The notes under the pieces are model-generated. The model was not told where the DNA came from. It ran no database searches and saw only the letters and a list, made by a program, of their open reading frames with translations. A program made the translations under genes and the position numbers. Of a stretch of 64,000 nt of DNA, positions 26,601 to 34,100 are shown in pieces. Position 1 is the stretch's first letter. Each line of letters starts with the position of its first letter. This DNA is from Asterias amurensis (lineage: Eukaryota > Echinodermata > Asteroidea > Forcipulatida > Asteriidae), in NCBI RefSeq assembly GCF_032118995.1, contig NC_092660.1, positions 6,711,501 through 6,775,500 of the forward strand. The letters run 5' to 3'.

Positions 26601-29600
26601 CCAATGCATTTACTCCTTGGTAAATGAGGAAATTGGAAATTTCTATTGGAGCATTTCAATGGCACCAAGGCATGATTAGGGGGGCATGGAGGCAATTGCA
26701 TTCATCGGGCATGTATGTAGGTTCCATACCATTGAATTGAGAAAAGCTGCCAAATTTCAATTGATGATTTGATTGCCAATTCATCAGCAACACACCGTTT
26801 CTACATCACAGTACATGTAAGGTTATGTTAGTTTATGTATAGTCGTTGAAGGGGTCAAACTTAAATGGCTGCTAAATTGCTTTAAAAGTGTGGACCAAAA
26901 TGATACATTGTGCAGTCAGCATTCAAGATGAGGAATTGTGGGCTCACAACTCAAGCAGAAAATTAGAGCTTGTCATGGCCAAGTAGTAGGGCCTGAAGAG
27001 CATTAAACTCAAGCAGTCAAAAGAGAGTGGGTTCCCATCCCGGTCATGACACCTGTGTCCTTGGGCAAGACACTCCCAGGAGTAAAAGAGTAACTGCAAG
27101 GGTAGAGATAGTTGATGTGAATGATTAGCAACCTGTGTCCTTATTTGGTTGTCGGTGGTGCAGACTCTGGAGAAGTTGAAATGGTTTCAAGGATAGTAAT
27201 TAAATCTGTAGCACTACAGATTTGTGCTTTGATACAAAGTTTAAAAGCGCCTAATAAATGGCCATTTATCATGATTTAGCAATTGGATGTTAACCACTGC
27301 AGCTACAGCGTAAAAAAAACTTGTTTTGCTTCTTAAAGGATAATTGGTTTTTGCTAACAAAACAGTTGCTGGCAGTGTAAGCACTTAATGTAATCCACCA
27401 TATACCTAAACTGACAAACCTGTAGAAGTTTGAGGTTGGTTGGCCATCTTGGTCACGAGAAAATAGTGAAAAACCAATTACAAATTTTTCATTGCATCGA
27501 TGGCAAAGTAAAAATGAATAAAACGCTCACTGAGCGATAAACTCCAAACGCGAAGTTAGATTATTTATTTTTCATGAAAAACGTATGATATTTAAGACAG
27601 AAATATTTCAAGAGATGTTTATTACTATAATCTATACTATAATAGCGCTTAAATCGTATGGGCGCCGCTATTGTTTCACGTCAAGTGGTGCCCACACCCT
27701 GCCGAATTGATGCGTCCCAGGGTCAATTTCGGGGTACCCGTGGGTTGGGGGTTTGTGTTGTTTGTGACGTCACAGTAACTTCAAGTTAGGGGCTACCCTT
27801 GGGTTGTCAGGGGGTCTCCGTTGTTTCACACCTGTCAGGCGCCCTTTGTGATGTCACAGTCATCATAGCACGAGCATCCAGTAACTTTGCGCATACAAGT
27901 GGAAGCAAGTAACAATGCACGGGATTTTATACACCATAATTTTTAGTGGGGTTGCCACGCAAAGCGCGGCATCCTGCGTTTTATGTAAATCTGTGATCTT
28001 CACGATTTTTGTTTCTTACCAATTCTGTAACCTTCCTTTAAAGGCAGTGGACACTATTGGTAATTGTCAAAGACTAGCCTCCACAGTTGGTGTATCTCAA
28101 CATATGCATAAAATAACAAACCTGTGAAAATTCGAGCTCAATCAATTTGAGCTCAACATCAAAAACATCAGGGTAATGATATTGTTTTTTGGTAAAATGA
28201 CTCTCGATATTTTTGAAAGGGGATGTTTTGGTTCTTTCTTGACTTTTGATAATATTTAATAAAAAACGGCCGTGACCTTGACATTTGGACTGACAAAAAT
28301 TCCTCTTCGGAATGTAAATTCTGTTAAGTCTTAAAATTTAAGGATTAAATGTTTCAAATCTCCATACACTAAATTCCATCAGATATTTTTTATGCTGACC
28401 AATTTTGCACTGGATGCTGGAAGGGTATCAAATATAAGGCAATTTGCACCATTTTAGTGTAAGATTTTGAAATACTTGTAACTTTTTTTTACACAGTCAC
28501 ATAAGTTAAAATAGCATGCGGTAAGACCAAGCTAAGACCGATAATTGCCAGGTGACTATGGAATAAATAATAATAGGCTGAACAAAACAAATGGTGTGAT
28601 TCACTGTGGATAAATGCATTGCTCTTAGAAAATAGTTACGCCAAACCTCTTTAGGTGATGGATTTTTAAAGGTACACTGACGGGCCTGGATGATGCCCTT
28701 AGTTAGCTTCATCCCTTTAGCCGAGTAATCCAGATGGTTTTGAACAATCTGCACTTCAAAATAACCTTCATGCCTACTCTTTTCCCTAATATTAATCTGT
28801 TTAATATTCATTTCCAGACATATCCAGTTATACTAAGTGTTTTTTACAACACATTTATGGAACAGATGTCCAATGGTTAAATGATCTCTTCATCACACAA
28901 GCAGACAATGGTATAATTGTCCTTAAAGGGAAAGTACACGTTTGGTAGTTGTCAAAGACCAGTCGTCTCACTTGGTGTATCCCAAAATAAGCATAAAATA
29001 ACAAGCCTGTGAAAATTTGAGTTCAATTGGTCAGCGAAGCTGCGAGAAAATGATGAGAGATAAAACACCCTTGTTGGACAAATTTGTGTGCTTTCAGATA
29101 GGAATAAAATACTTCTGGCTAGAAGTCTTTTATTAGTTTAGTGAAAAATTCTCAAAATCTATGCTACTTCAGAGGGAGTCGTTTCTCACAATGTTTTATA
29201 CTATCAACAGCTCTCCAATGCTAGTTACCAAGTCAGTTTTTAAGTTAATATTTGTTTTGAGTAACTACCCAACGTGTACCTCCCCTTTAAAGGGAGTTTT
29301 ACTGGAAATTTATTATTGGCTGGTCTGGTCAGTTGGTACAAAAGTATGCAGGTAAGATTCTATTTACCCATTTCCCACCAATGATCGGTGTCAAACTCAC
29401 ATGTTTTATTTCTAGTCTTATTTAGATTGGCATTGTAACATGTCCACCAGGACCATGAATTGTTTAAATTTCTCCTTTTCTGAAACCAGCTGACATGGTA
29501 ACTTACAGACTTTCATATCAATCAGAGAAACCTATGATATTGCAGAAACATTGTATTTTTAATAGAGAGCATTGGCTTTGAAGTGAGGTTCCTTTCATCT

Positions 29601-30988
29601 ACGACAGAAAAGTATTACCACCTGCTTGTTTTTTTACTTGGGCAGAGGTGATGGCCTTTGATAAAAAGGTTGTTGTAACTCCTTCTAACTTCTCCTCCAG
29701 TAGACCATTGTTGAGTGTTCTGCGAATTTAAAACTTTTCTTGGTAGTTGTGTGTGATGACAAAAAATCTTCTTAGATTGTCATGGCTGAGTGGTCAAGAG
29801 CATCAAATTTAAGCTCTGCTGTAGTCACTGGAGTGTGGGTTCAAATCCCGGTCGTGACACTTGTGTCCTTGAGCAACATACTTTACTAATTAATTGCTTC
29901 TCTTCACCCATGGGTACAAATTATTCTGCAAGGGTAGATGTTGAAAGCCCCCAAGCACCTTACAGGCAGCTCAGGGTGTATACTCCCAATAGCTAAGAAA
30001 CATTAAAAAGGGATGTTATGGCCCTATACCCAGGGCACTAATGTAAAGCGATACGTTTATTGTGAAATGCGCTATATAAATAAGAATTTGTTAGTCACTT
30101 TTTTTCAGTATTATTATCATTATTATTATTATTATTATTATTATGATAGAGATGAACTTCTCAAAAAGTAGGCCTAGTTCAACATATTTTTGTTGTCAAA
30201 GTTACAGGGGAATACAATTCGAAAATAAAATCATGCTTATTAGGCCTAGACCAAGTAACTGGGGCGCTATACTCCTTTTTTCGAAATTTTGACATTCTCT
30301 GTCGTATTAAATTGGGGCACATATGGCCAGCGCCCCAGTTACTGGGTCTAAATCAAGCACCCCTGGCCTTACGTCCTCACTTAAGGATTCTGCCAAGTAT
30401 CAACGTAAACGCAAACGTAAACGTAAACATCTAGATTAGGCCTCCCTAACAATTGGGAGACAAAAAAACATTCCTATTATTATTATTAATAAATCAAACA
30501 GCTTCATATTAATCCAGTCACTTGCTTTACCCGGTCTCTTTCTTACCCCCCCCCCCCACCCACCCCCGGGCAAGGAAGTAAAGTGCCCTTTACAAAATGA
30601 AAATGCCTCGCCCTCTCCAACTCAAGAAGCAAGGACTGCAAGAGCCTGCTATAAAAATGCTCCACTTGAACCAGGTTCCACTTGACTGGCTACTCAGTCC
30701 TTTTTATAGCTCCGAGTCCACTCCATGGTCTGACACTGATTACATTATGACACCAGCTCAGCTGACTGAACGATCAGGCTAAAAAATAAAATAAACAAAG
30801 TTCTTCTTCAATCCTTCATAAATAAACTAAAATTAGCTTTAAATTTGTCAACTTACCATGTCAGTTTTACTGTCAAAAATGTTCCACCAGTGCCACCAAA
30901 AACTTAAGAGCACTACGCCAACAATGAACAAACAGGAATAAGGTCTTTGAAGAGCATAATAACCAATTTCAACGAGTGTGTTAGTCAT
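8653..30988 (-). CDS. GPX4-like: GPX4-type glutathione peroxidase (selenoprotein) with membrane-anchor N-terminus
   Basis: Seven coding exons read leftwards: 30857-30988, 13638-13717, 11230-11377, 10634-10779, a 25-nt microexon 9798-9822, 9494-9553 and 8653-8697. All join in phase at GT-AG borders to give 211 residues. Exon 3 holds NVASK-TGA-GLTNKNY; the TGA (11338-11340) sits exactly at the family's selenocysteine (Sec84). The rest of the catalytic tetrad is Gln120 (FPCNQFGGQ) and Trp173-Asn174 (KWNFSK). The dimerisation loop of GPX1 is absent, as in monomeric phospholipid-hydroperoxide peroxidases, which reduce lipid hydroperoxides with glutathione and restrain ferroptosis. Exon 1 starts at the first ATG after an in-frame TAG and codes a short N-tail plus a hydrophobic segment (residues 20-34, [17 protein letters not shown]), implying membrane anchoring as in GPX8. 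Linking exon 1 across 17 kb rests on matching phase 0 and is less certain than the core. The required SECIS element was not located. Confidence 0.9.
8895..9365 (+). mobile_element. Two tandem tRNA-derived SINEs, family S1
   Basis: Heads at about 8905 and 9165 have TTGGTGGTCTAGTTGG (A box) and GGTTCGAATCCCACC (B box). Each is followed by the tail with CAGGACTCGGGAAAGTAC, CAGTGCTTACACACAT and, in the second, AAACCAAAATTAATATTC. They lie in the last intron of the peroxidase gene. Tail-only fragments of the same family occur near 10340, 21410, 43725 and 45975. Confidence 0.8.
10444..10583. mobile_element. Palindromic MITE, family D
   Basis: Left half GGTGGCAGCAGACTTACC and right half GGTAAGTCTGCTGCCACC are exact reverse complements, flanked by AGACTTTT and AAAAGTCT. 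It sits between exons 4 and 5 of the peroxidase gene. Relatives lie at 36538, 45747 and 63163. Confidence 0.85.
11338..11340 (-). other. In-frame TGA selenocysteine codon
   Basis: The TGA falls between NVASK and GLTNKNY, where GPX family members have Sec or Cys. The frame stays open for the whole exon on both sides and the next exons complete the enzyme, so it is read as selenocysteine rather than a nonsense change. Confidence 0.93.
11481..11563. mobile_element. MITE family C, shortened
   Basis: GGGGTCGATTTCA at the left and GTGAAATCCAACC at the right bracket only about 80 bp, with the family motifs TAGGACTAGTCCTAGGAGAT retained. Confidence 0.65.
11947..12342. mobile_element. TTAA-flanked palindromic MITE, family B
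   Basis: TTAA at both borders, then AGGAACAGGTTGCCTTGGAT and the mirrored ATCCAAGGCAACGTGTTCCT. The centre is a second palindrome, GTCGGCCATTTATGGGAGTC against CCATAAATGGCCGACC, so the whole element folds on itself. Copies lie at 23334, 25803 and 61132. It is in intron 2 of the peroxidase gene. Confidence 0.9.
12814..13033. mobile_element. Palindromic MITE, family J
   Basis: ACTTGCGGGTACAA at the left is answered by GTACCTGCAAGT at the right. Inside, GAGCCGGTTTGGTCTTGA and CAGTTTACTCTGCTCG are mirrored by CGAGCAGAGTAAACTG and TCAAGACCAAACCGGCTC. Confidence 0.8.
13227..13321. repeat. Palindrome with GC-rich core
   Basis: GTGCTATGGTTAAAACT on the left pairs with AGTTTTAACCTTAGCAC on the right. 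The core has CGAGGTGATCCCC against GGGGATCACCGAGG. Probably the end or body of another small foldback element. Confidence 0.65.
13341..13563. repeat. Palindromic element bounded by TTATAACACCCC
   Basis: TTTATAACACCCCC near 13344 is mirrored by GGGGTGTTATAA near 13552, with ATATTTATAA / TTATAATC sequences inside each end. It may form one composite with the palindrome just left of it. Confidence 0.6.
13968..14266. mobile_element. TTAA-flanked MITE, family A
   Basis: Left TTAA then AGGCACTTGGACACTTTTGG; right end CCAAAGGTGTCCAGTTTCTTTGAA, where the TTAA has decayed. It keeps the inner ATTTTATGCATATGGTATG block. Confidence 0.8.
15667..15920. mobile_element. Palindromic MITE, family J
   Basis: AACTTGCGGGTACAACCATG at the left and GAATTGTACCAGCAAGTT at the right, with AGAGCCAACACTCC before the right end as in the copy at 12814. 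The arms are more diverged than in that copy. Confidence 0.75.
16738..16801. repeat. Short hairpin, AAGATGGAATGTTC arms
   Basis: TTGAAGATGGAATGTTC near 16741 pairs with GAACATTCCATCTTTCAA near 16784 around a ~27-nt loop. It is short and isolated; no family was recognised. Confidence 0.6.
16965..17060 (+). mobile_element. tRNA-like SINE head
   Basis: GATAGCTCAGTTGGTTGAGC resembles a tRNA D-arm / A box, and about 35 nt on a weak B box (AGGTTGAAATC) follows. The B box has lost the canonical TTCGA, so this is a decayed SINE rather than a tRNA gene. Confidence 0.55.
18923..19282 (+). repeat. Two tandem copies of a 180-bp unit
   Basis: The unit beginning GCATGGCATGCAAGAAAG occurs at 18923 and 19103, exactly 180 bp apart, with only a handful of differences. 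As 180 is a multiple of three, one reading frame stays open through both copies (about 105 codons, with WHARKHG then WHARKYG). I regard the frame as a side effect of the duplication, since it has no known domain and no codon signature. Confidence 0.85.
19384..19715. mobile_element. Inverted pair of tRNA-like SINE remnants
   Basis: A minus-strand head at about 19446-19520 (on that strand TAGCTTAGTCTGAAGAGCAC and GGTTCAAATCCCC) faces a plus-strand head at about 19590-19650 (AAGCTCAGTTGGAGGAGCAC, CAGGTTCTAGTC). Both carry tails with ACTGGGTAAATTTT or its complement AAATTTACCCAGTCAG at their outer ends. Confidence 0.6.
19851..20010. mobile_element. Palindromic MITE, family C
   Basis: GTCGATTTCACCAAACTCTT at the left and GCATTTGTGAAATCGGC at the right, with several internal CCTAAGTTAGGAC motifs. 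Confidence 0.75.
20222..20711. mobile_element. Palindromic MITE with AAGCCC(C)TTTCACA ends
   Basis: AAGCCCCTTTCACA at 20222 pairs with TGTGAAAAGGGCTT ending near 20711. Just inside, AGCAAGGGTCCCTTGCTAAA is answered by TTTTGTAGCAAGGGACCC. About 490 bp, noncoding. Confidence 0.75.
21467..25802. mobile_element. Giant 4.3-kb foldback element with tandemly built arms
   Basis: The left arm (from 21467, GAGTCAGTTCAGGTAAATAA) is the reverse complement of the right arm (to 25802) with few differences at the ends and more toward the middle. The pairing can be followed to about 23240 on the left and 23930 on the right, so each arm is roughly 1.8 kb. TTAA lies at 21463-21466 and 25803-25806, the likely target duplication. 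Within each arm a unit of about 575 bp (left copies at 21501 and 22076, CACGGT then TATACTTTGT) is repeated in tandem, and a third, worn unit follows. The spacer holds a family B MITE. No transposase or other coding frame is evident, so it is non-autonomous. It lies in intron 1 of the peroxidase gene. Confidence 0.88.
23334..23542. mobile_element. TTAA-flanked MITE family B in the loop of the giant foldback
   Basis: TTAA borders, left AGGAACACGTTGCCTGGGAT and right ATCCAAGGCAACGTGTTCCT. This is a short version (about 200 bp) that lacks the central GGCCATTTATGGGAG palindrome of its relatives. Confidence 0.85.
25803..26192. mobile_element. TTAA-flanked MITE family B abutting the giant foldback
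   Basis: Left TTAA (25803-25806) directly follows the last base of the 4.3-kb inverted repeat; right TTAA is 26189-26192. The ends AGGAACACGTTGCCTTGGAT and ATCCAAGGCAACGTGTTCCT and the central GGCCATTTATGGGAGTCA palindrome are well preserved. It seems to have inserted into the foldback's own TTAA duplication. Confidence 0.9.
26560..26705. repeat. Interspersed repeat shared with 42255-42415 and 57602-57720
   Basis: The copies share a loose order of GAAAGGG(G/C)A, TTTGGAAATTTCT or similar, and GGCACCAAGGC. Similarity is moderate, ends are unclear and I cannot name the family. The copy at 42255 is in the ELOVL gene and that at 57602 follows an FYB-like exon. Confidence 0.4.
26965..27270 (+). 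mobile_element. tRNA-derived SINE, family S2
   Basis: A tRNA-Leu/Ser-like head starts near GTCATGGCCAAGTAGTAGGG and has GGTTCCCATCCCGGTCATGACA as B box and acceptor complement. The body runs through CTTGGGCAAGACACT to AAAAGCGCCTAATAAATGG. The 3' repeat is short or lost. Confidence 0.65.
28038..28160. mobile_element. MITE family A, one end only
   Basis: TTAA then AGGCAGTGGACACTATTGG at the left runs into CAAAGACTAGCC and CATATGCATAAAATAACAAA, then similarity stops near GAGCTCAA. No right end was found. Confidence 0.7.
28923..29290. mobile_element. TTAA-flanked MITE, family A variant
   Basis: TTAA on both sides; left end AGGGAAAGTACACGTTTGG, right end CCAACGTGTACCTCCCCT. The inner CATAAAATAACAAGCCTGTG block places it with family A, but the termini define a separate subfamily. 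Confidence 0.85.
29775..30165 (+). mobile_element. tRNA-derived SINE, family S2, with ATT-repeat tail
   Basis: Head GTCATGGCTGAGTGGTCAAG (A box) and GGTTCAAATCCCGGTCGTGA (B box). The body has CCTTGAGCAACATACTTTAC, and the 3' end GCGCTATATAAATAAGAATTT is followed by an ATT microsatellite at about 30110-30145. A simple-repeat tail of this kind is typical of SINEs moved by CR1/L2-type LINEs (known in general, inferred here). Confidence 0.8.
30246..30350. mobile_element. Short MITE with TAGACC-AGTAACTGGGGCGCT ends
   Basis: TAGACCAAGTAACTGGGGCG at the left and CGCCCCAGTTACTGGGTCTA at the right enclose about 65 bp. Single ends of the same family appear near 32979 (ATCCAGTAACTGGGGCAC) and 56231. 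Confidence 0.8.
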
Positions 30989-31173
30989 TTGGACAGCATC
31001 AATGAATGAATTTGCACTCCAGATATGTACGGACGACGTCTGGCTGGCTCTTTCGCCGGTGACCAACTAAATACCGCCCTCTTTTGACCGTCCTCTTTTG
31101 TCGGCTGATCTCGCGATCGAAATCGTGGAAGTTTCTTCTTTTCGCCGGAGTACCGGCAAAAATCGCTGCAAAA
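30989..31173. promoter_or_regulatory. Bidirectional promoter, GPX / NDUFB7
   Basis: Only 185 bp separate the divergent start codons at 30988 (-) and 31174 (+). The interval is CpG-richer than its surroundings, has no TATA box, and contains TCTCGCGA at 31109-31116. That sequence is the core of the TCTCGCGAGA element bound by BANP, known at many CpG-island and divergent housekeeping promoters in vertebrates; its use here is inference. Confidence 0.75.
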
Positions 31174-34100
31174 ATGGGACATTTGTGGTCTGCATATATC
31201 ACTAATCCGGACACAGCACCAGATATTTCCAAGCACTCGAGTTTTGACCCCTTGTATGGATTTCCAGAAGGCAGAGAAGAAAGGGGTATGTGAAAAAATC
31301 AGGATAAATAAAAAGTTTTCATTTTGCATTCAATTGCAGCAGAAAACTATGGGTGTGTGTAAGTCTATGCGAAAGATTATAATTCCGACAGTTGTTCTTT
31401 GTTTGTATGAAACTTTTGTTTGCTGTCTCTATAACAAAATTCCTGTTTTAAGATATGAGGTAATCCAGGTAGGGGATAACTTTCCGTATGGCGCCACCAC
31501 TTTTTCACTCATTTTTACAAAAAGGGATATATCAATCAGGTAAATTAGATACTATATTATTTTATTTCGAATGAAAAAGTGGTGGCGCCATACGGAAACT
31601 TTTCCCAGGTAGGTACACATTTTGCCAGTCCCAGCGAACTTGTCGCTGTACTGTTATGTTTTTGATGGCCAGATTTTGACAACTTTTGCACCCTTTTTTG
31701 TGTCTGCGACTGTGGAGAGTTGAGCCCTTGATTTGAACTTGAATTTGATTGACTTCTTCTTCCAAGATAGTGCAGAATTCATTGTTTGTTAGCCCCACTT
31801 GTGTGGCCCCACTTGTGTGGCCAAGGCTAGCTGAATCCTTATGCAGGCGTCAATTTGAAGCGTGGACCGACCCTCCTCAGAGGTCGCAAAATATCGACGC
31901 CGTTTCGATGCCGAAGCCTGAGGTCAATAATTTGTTGTTATAGTGAAGCCGTTACGTTCCTTTTTTAATAATTGGGTTAAGTGTTACCTATAAAGTTTAT
32001 GAAAAGGGTGAAGCGTTGACGAGCCTTATCTGTGTTTGGTGATGTGACATCAAATCCACGACATCGGTCGCGCCAAAAGTATGTTGAAGTCGTGGCGTTT
32101 CAAACAACTGTAATTGTGATGCAATCTTTGAAGATGGCCTGTTTGGAAATTCGCACAAGCCAACTTGGAATTTGCGTGCGCGCAATTTTTGAACTGAAGT
32201 TTGCCCACACAAATACACACATGTAATTCTTACATTGCGCGCCGCACCACCTTGCAAACTGCATCCTGTGGTGCGTTCCACTTGCACAAGCGTTGCCAAG
32301 TTTGCGCACGTTTGCTACCGATCTCATTTCGAGTGGAACGAGCTGTGCGCCGCCAACGTTAGCGAAAGTTAGCAACGAGGCGAACTAGACTGGTCCCCTG
32401 GGTCCCCTGTCTATACCTTATCAGCAAGGAAAGACGTCAGATGTTCAGGCTAGCGATCGCGAACGTGTATTGTATAATAATGTGTGTTGCGTGGTGGTTT
32501 TTTCCGTTTTGACATGGCTGACAGTGTCAGTACAACAACAACCGTGAAGCTTCACCTATGGAAATAATTCAAAGGGTGAAGCTTGGACTAACACATTTGT
32601 TGATAGAGTGAAGTGGTGGAAAAATCCTGACCCTATACATAATTGGCCCAGGTGAAGAAAGGTGATGACGTGAGGAGGGTCGGTCCACGCTTCAAATTGA
32701 CACCTGCATTAGTAGCCACATGTCCATACCATTTCTTTATGCAGCTAAGCATGCTAAGAAATAACAAAAAAAATGTGCTAGGCATGGCGCATTCCCTACG
32801 AGCCACTCGGCAGTTTAAACTGGGTCCTACTAAAAGCTGACAACAACTTAACTTACTCGAAAAGCGGTCGGACGCCATCTTGGCTTTAAATCGTGTTTGG
32901 ACCAGTCCATTATGATGCGGCTAGATTTTGTGCTTGCCAACAACAGAGGGCGGCCGTCATGTGAAGACTCTGCAGTTAGATCCAGTAACTGGGGCACTGT
33001 AGTACTCAGAGATATTTGGAAAGCTTACACAATTTCCTTTACAAAGACACCAATTTCAACCAATTTGACCTAAAGGTTACCGATTTATGGTCGTTTGAAT
33101 GTCAGAGGTCAGGCGCATTTTGAGCGAAATCAACAAGAAAGAGCATGCCGTAAATTTAAAATTTGAGCTTGTTAAGCCACGATTACCCCATAAACCAAAT
33201 ATGGGCAAGATTGAAGAGGGTAGGGTTTAAAATTGCCTTTTTTGGGGTGATTTGACACGGAATGACCCCTTGGTGCCCTTCAAAATGTTCCCATAGACTT
33301 TTCACTTTTCAAATTTGCCTGTTTAAAGACCAAATTCCAGGCCTAGTTTTTTCAGTGAGTGCTACAAATGATTACAGTCCTAGCTCATGGAAGAGGTATG
33401 TCTTTGCAACCAAACATCCGATTTTCACATTTTAAACCCTGAATCCCTTCTTAAAAGGTGTTTATTGTCAGTCAGACTGCAAAGTTTCAGAAAGTAACCC
33501 TTTTTTGAACATCGTATCATTTATAATCTCATGATTTACACTTTGACTTTCAGTGATGGTAGCCACTCAGCAGGAGATGAATAATGCTCAAGTCCCTCTG
33601 CAGCACAGAGATTACTGCGCCCATCTTTATATTGCGTTCTTCCAATGTAAACGGGATAACTTCCCCAATGTGTTTGCCTGTAAGCACGCAAAACATGAGT
33701 ATGAGCAGTGTGAATATGGAGAGTAAGTTCAATTTTTGCTGTGATTGATTGTAATAAAATAGTTGCAGGGCTCAAATTCATAAAGCTGCTTAAAGGCACT
33801 GGACACTACTGGTAATTACTCAAAATAATTGTTAGCATAACTGACTTGGACTAATTGGTAATGAGCAATAGAGAGCTGTTGATAGTATACAACATTATGA
33901 TAAATGGCTCCCTCTGAAGTAAAGTAGTTTTTGAGAAAGAAGTAAAGCTCACTAAAAATTTTGAATTGAATTTGAGACCTCAACTGAGGTCTCGAATTCA
34001 AGCATATGAAAGCACACAACTTATGCGTGCGACAAGGGTATTTTTTTCTTCCATTATTCTCTCGCAGCTTCAATTGGTCGCTGAAGTTGCGAGAAAATAC

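Larger units (their letters stand above)
13718..30856 (-). other. 17-kb intron 1 of the peroxidase gene, repeat-filled
   Basis: I see no convincing coding exon here. The intron holds MITEs of families A, B, C, J and others, a 180-bp tandem duplication, a 4.3-kb inverted repeat, tRNA-like SINEs and an ATT microsatellite. Unlabelled parts, such as 14270-15660, 16000-16730 and 17300-18900, are AT-rich and show nothing recognisable. Confidence 0.6.

Noticed and set aside
31084-31173. N-terminal extension of NDUFB7
   Set aside because: The frame is open upstream without an ATG. The MG start at 31174 keeps the conserved myristoylation glycine and the exact human cysteine numbering.
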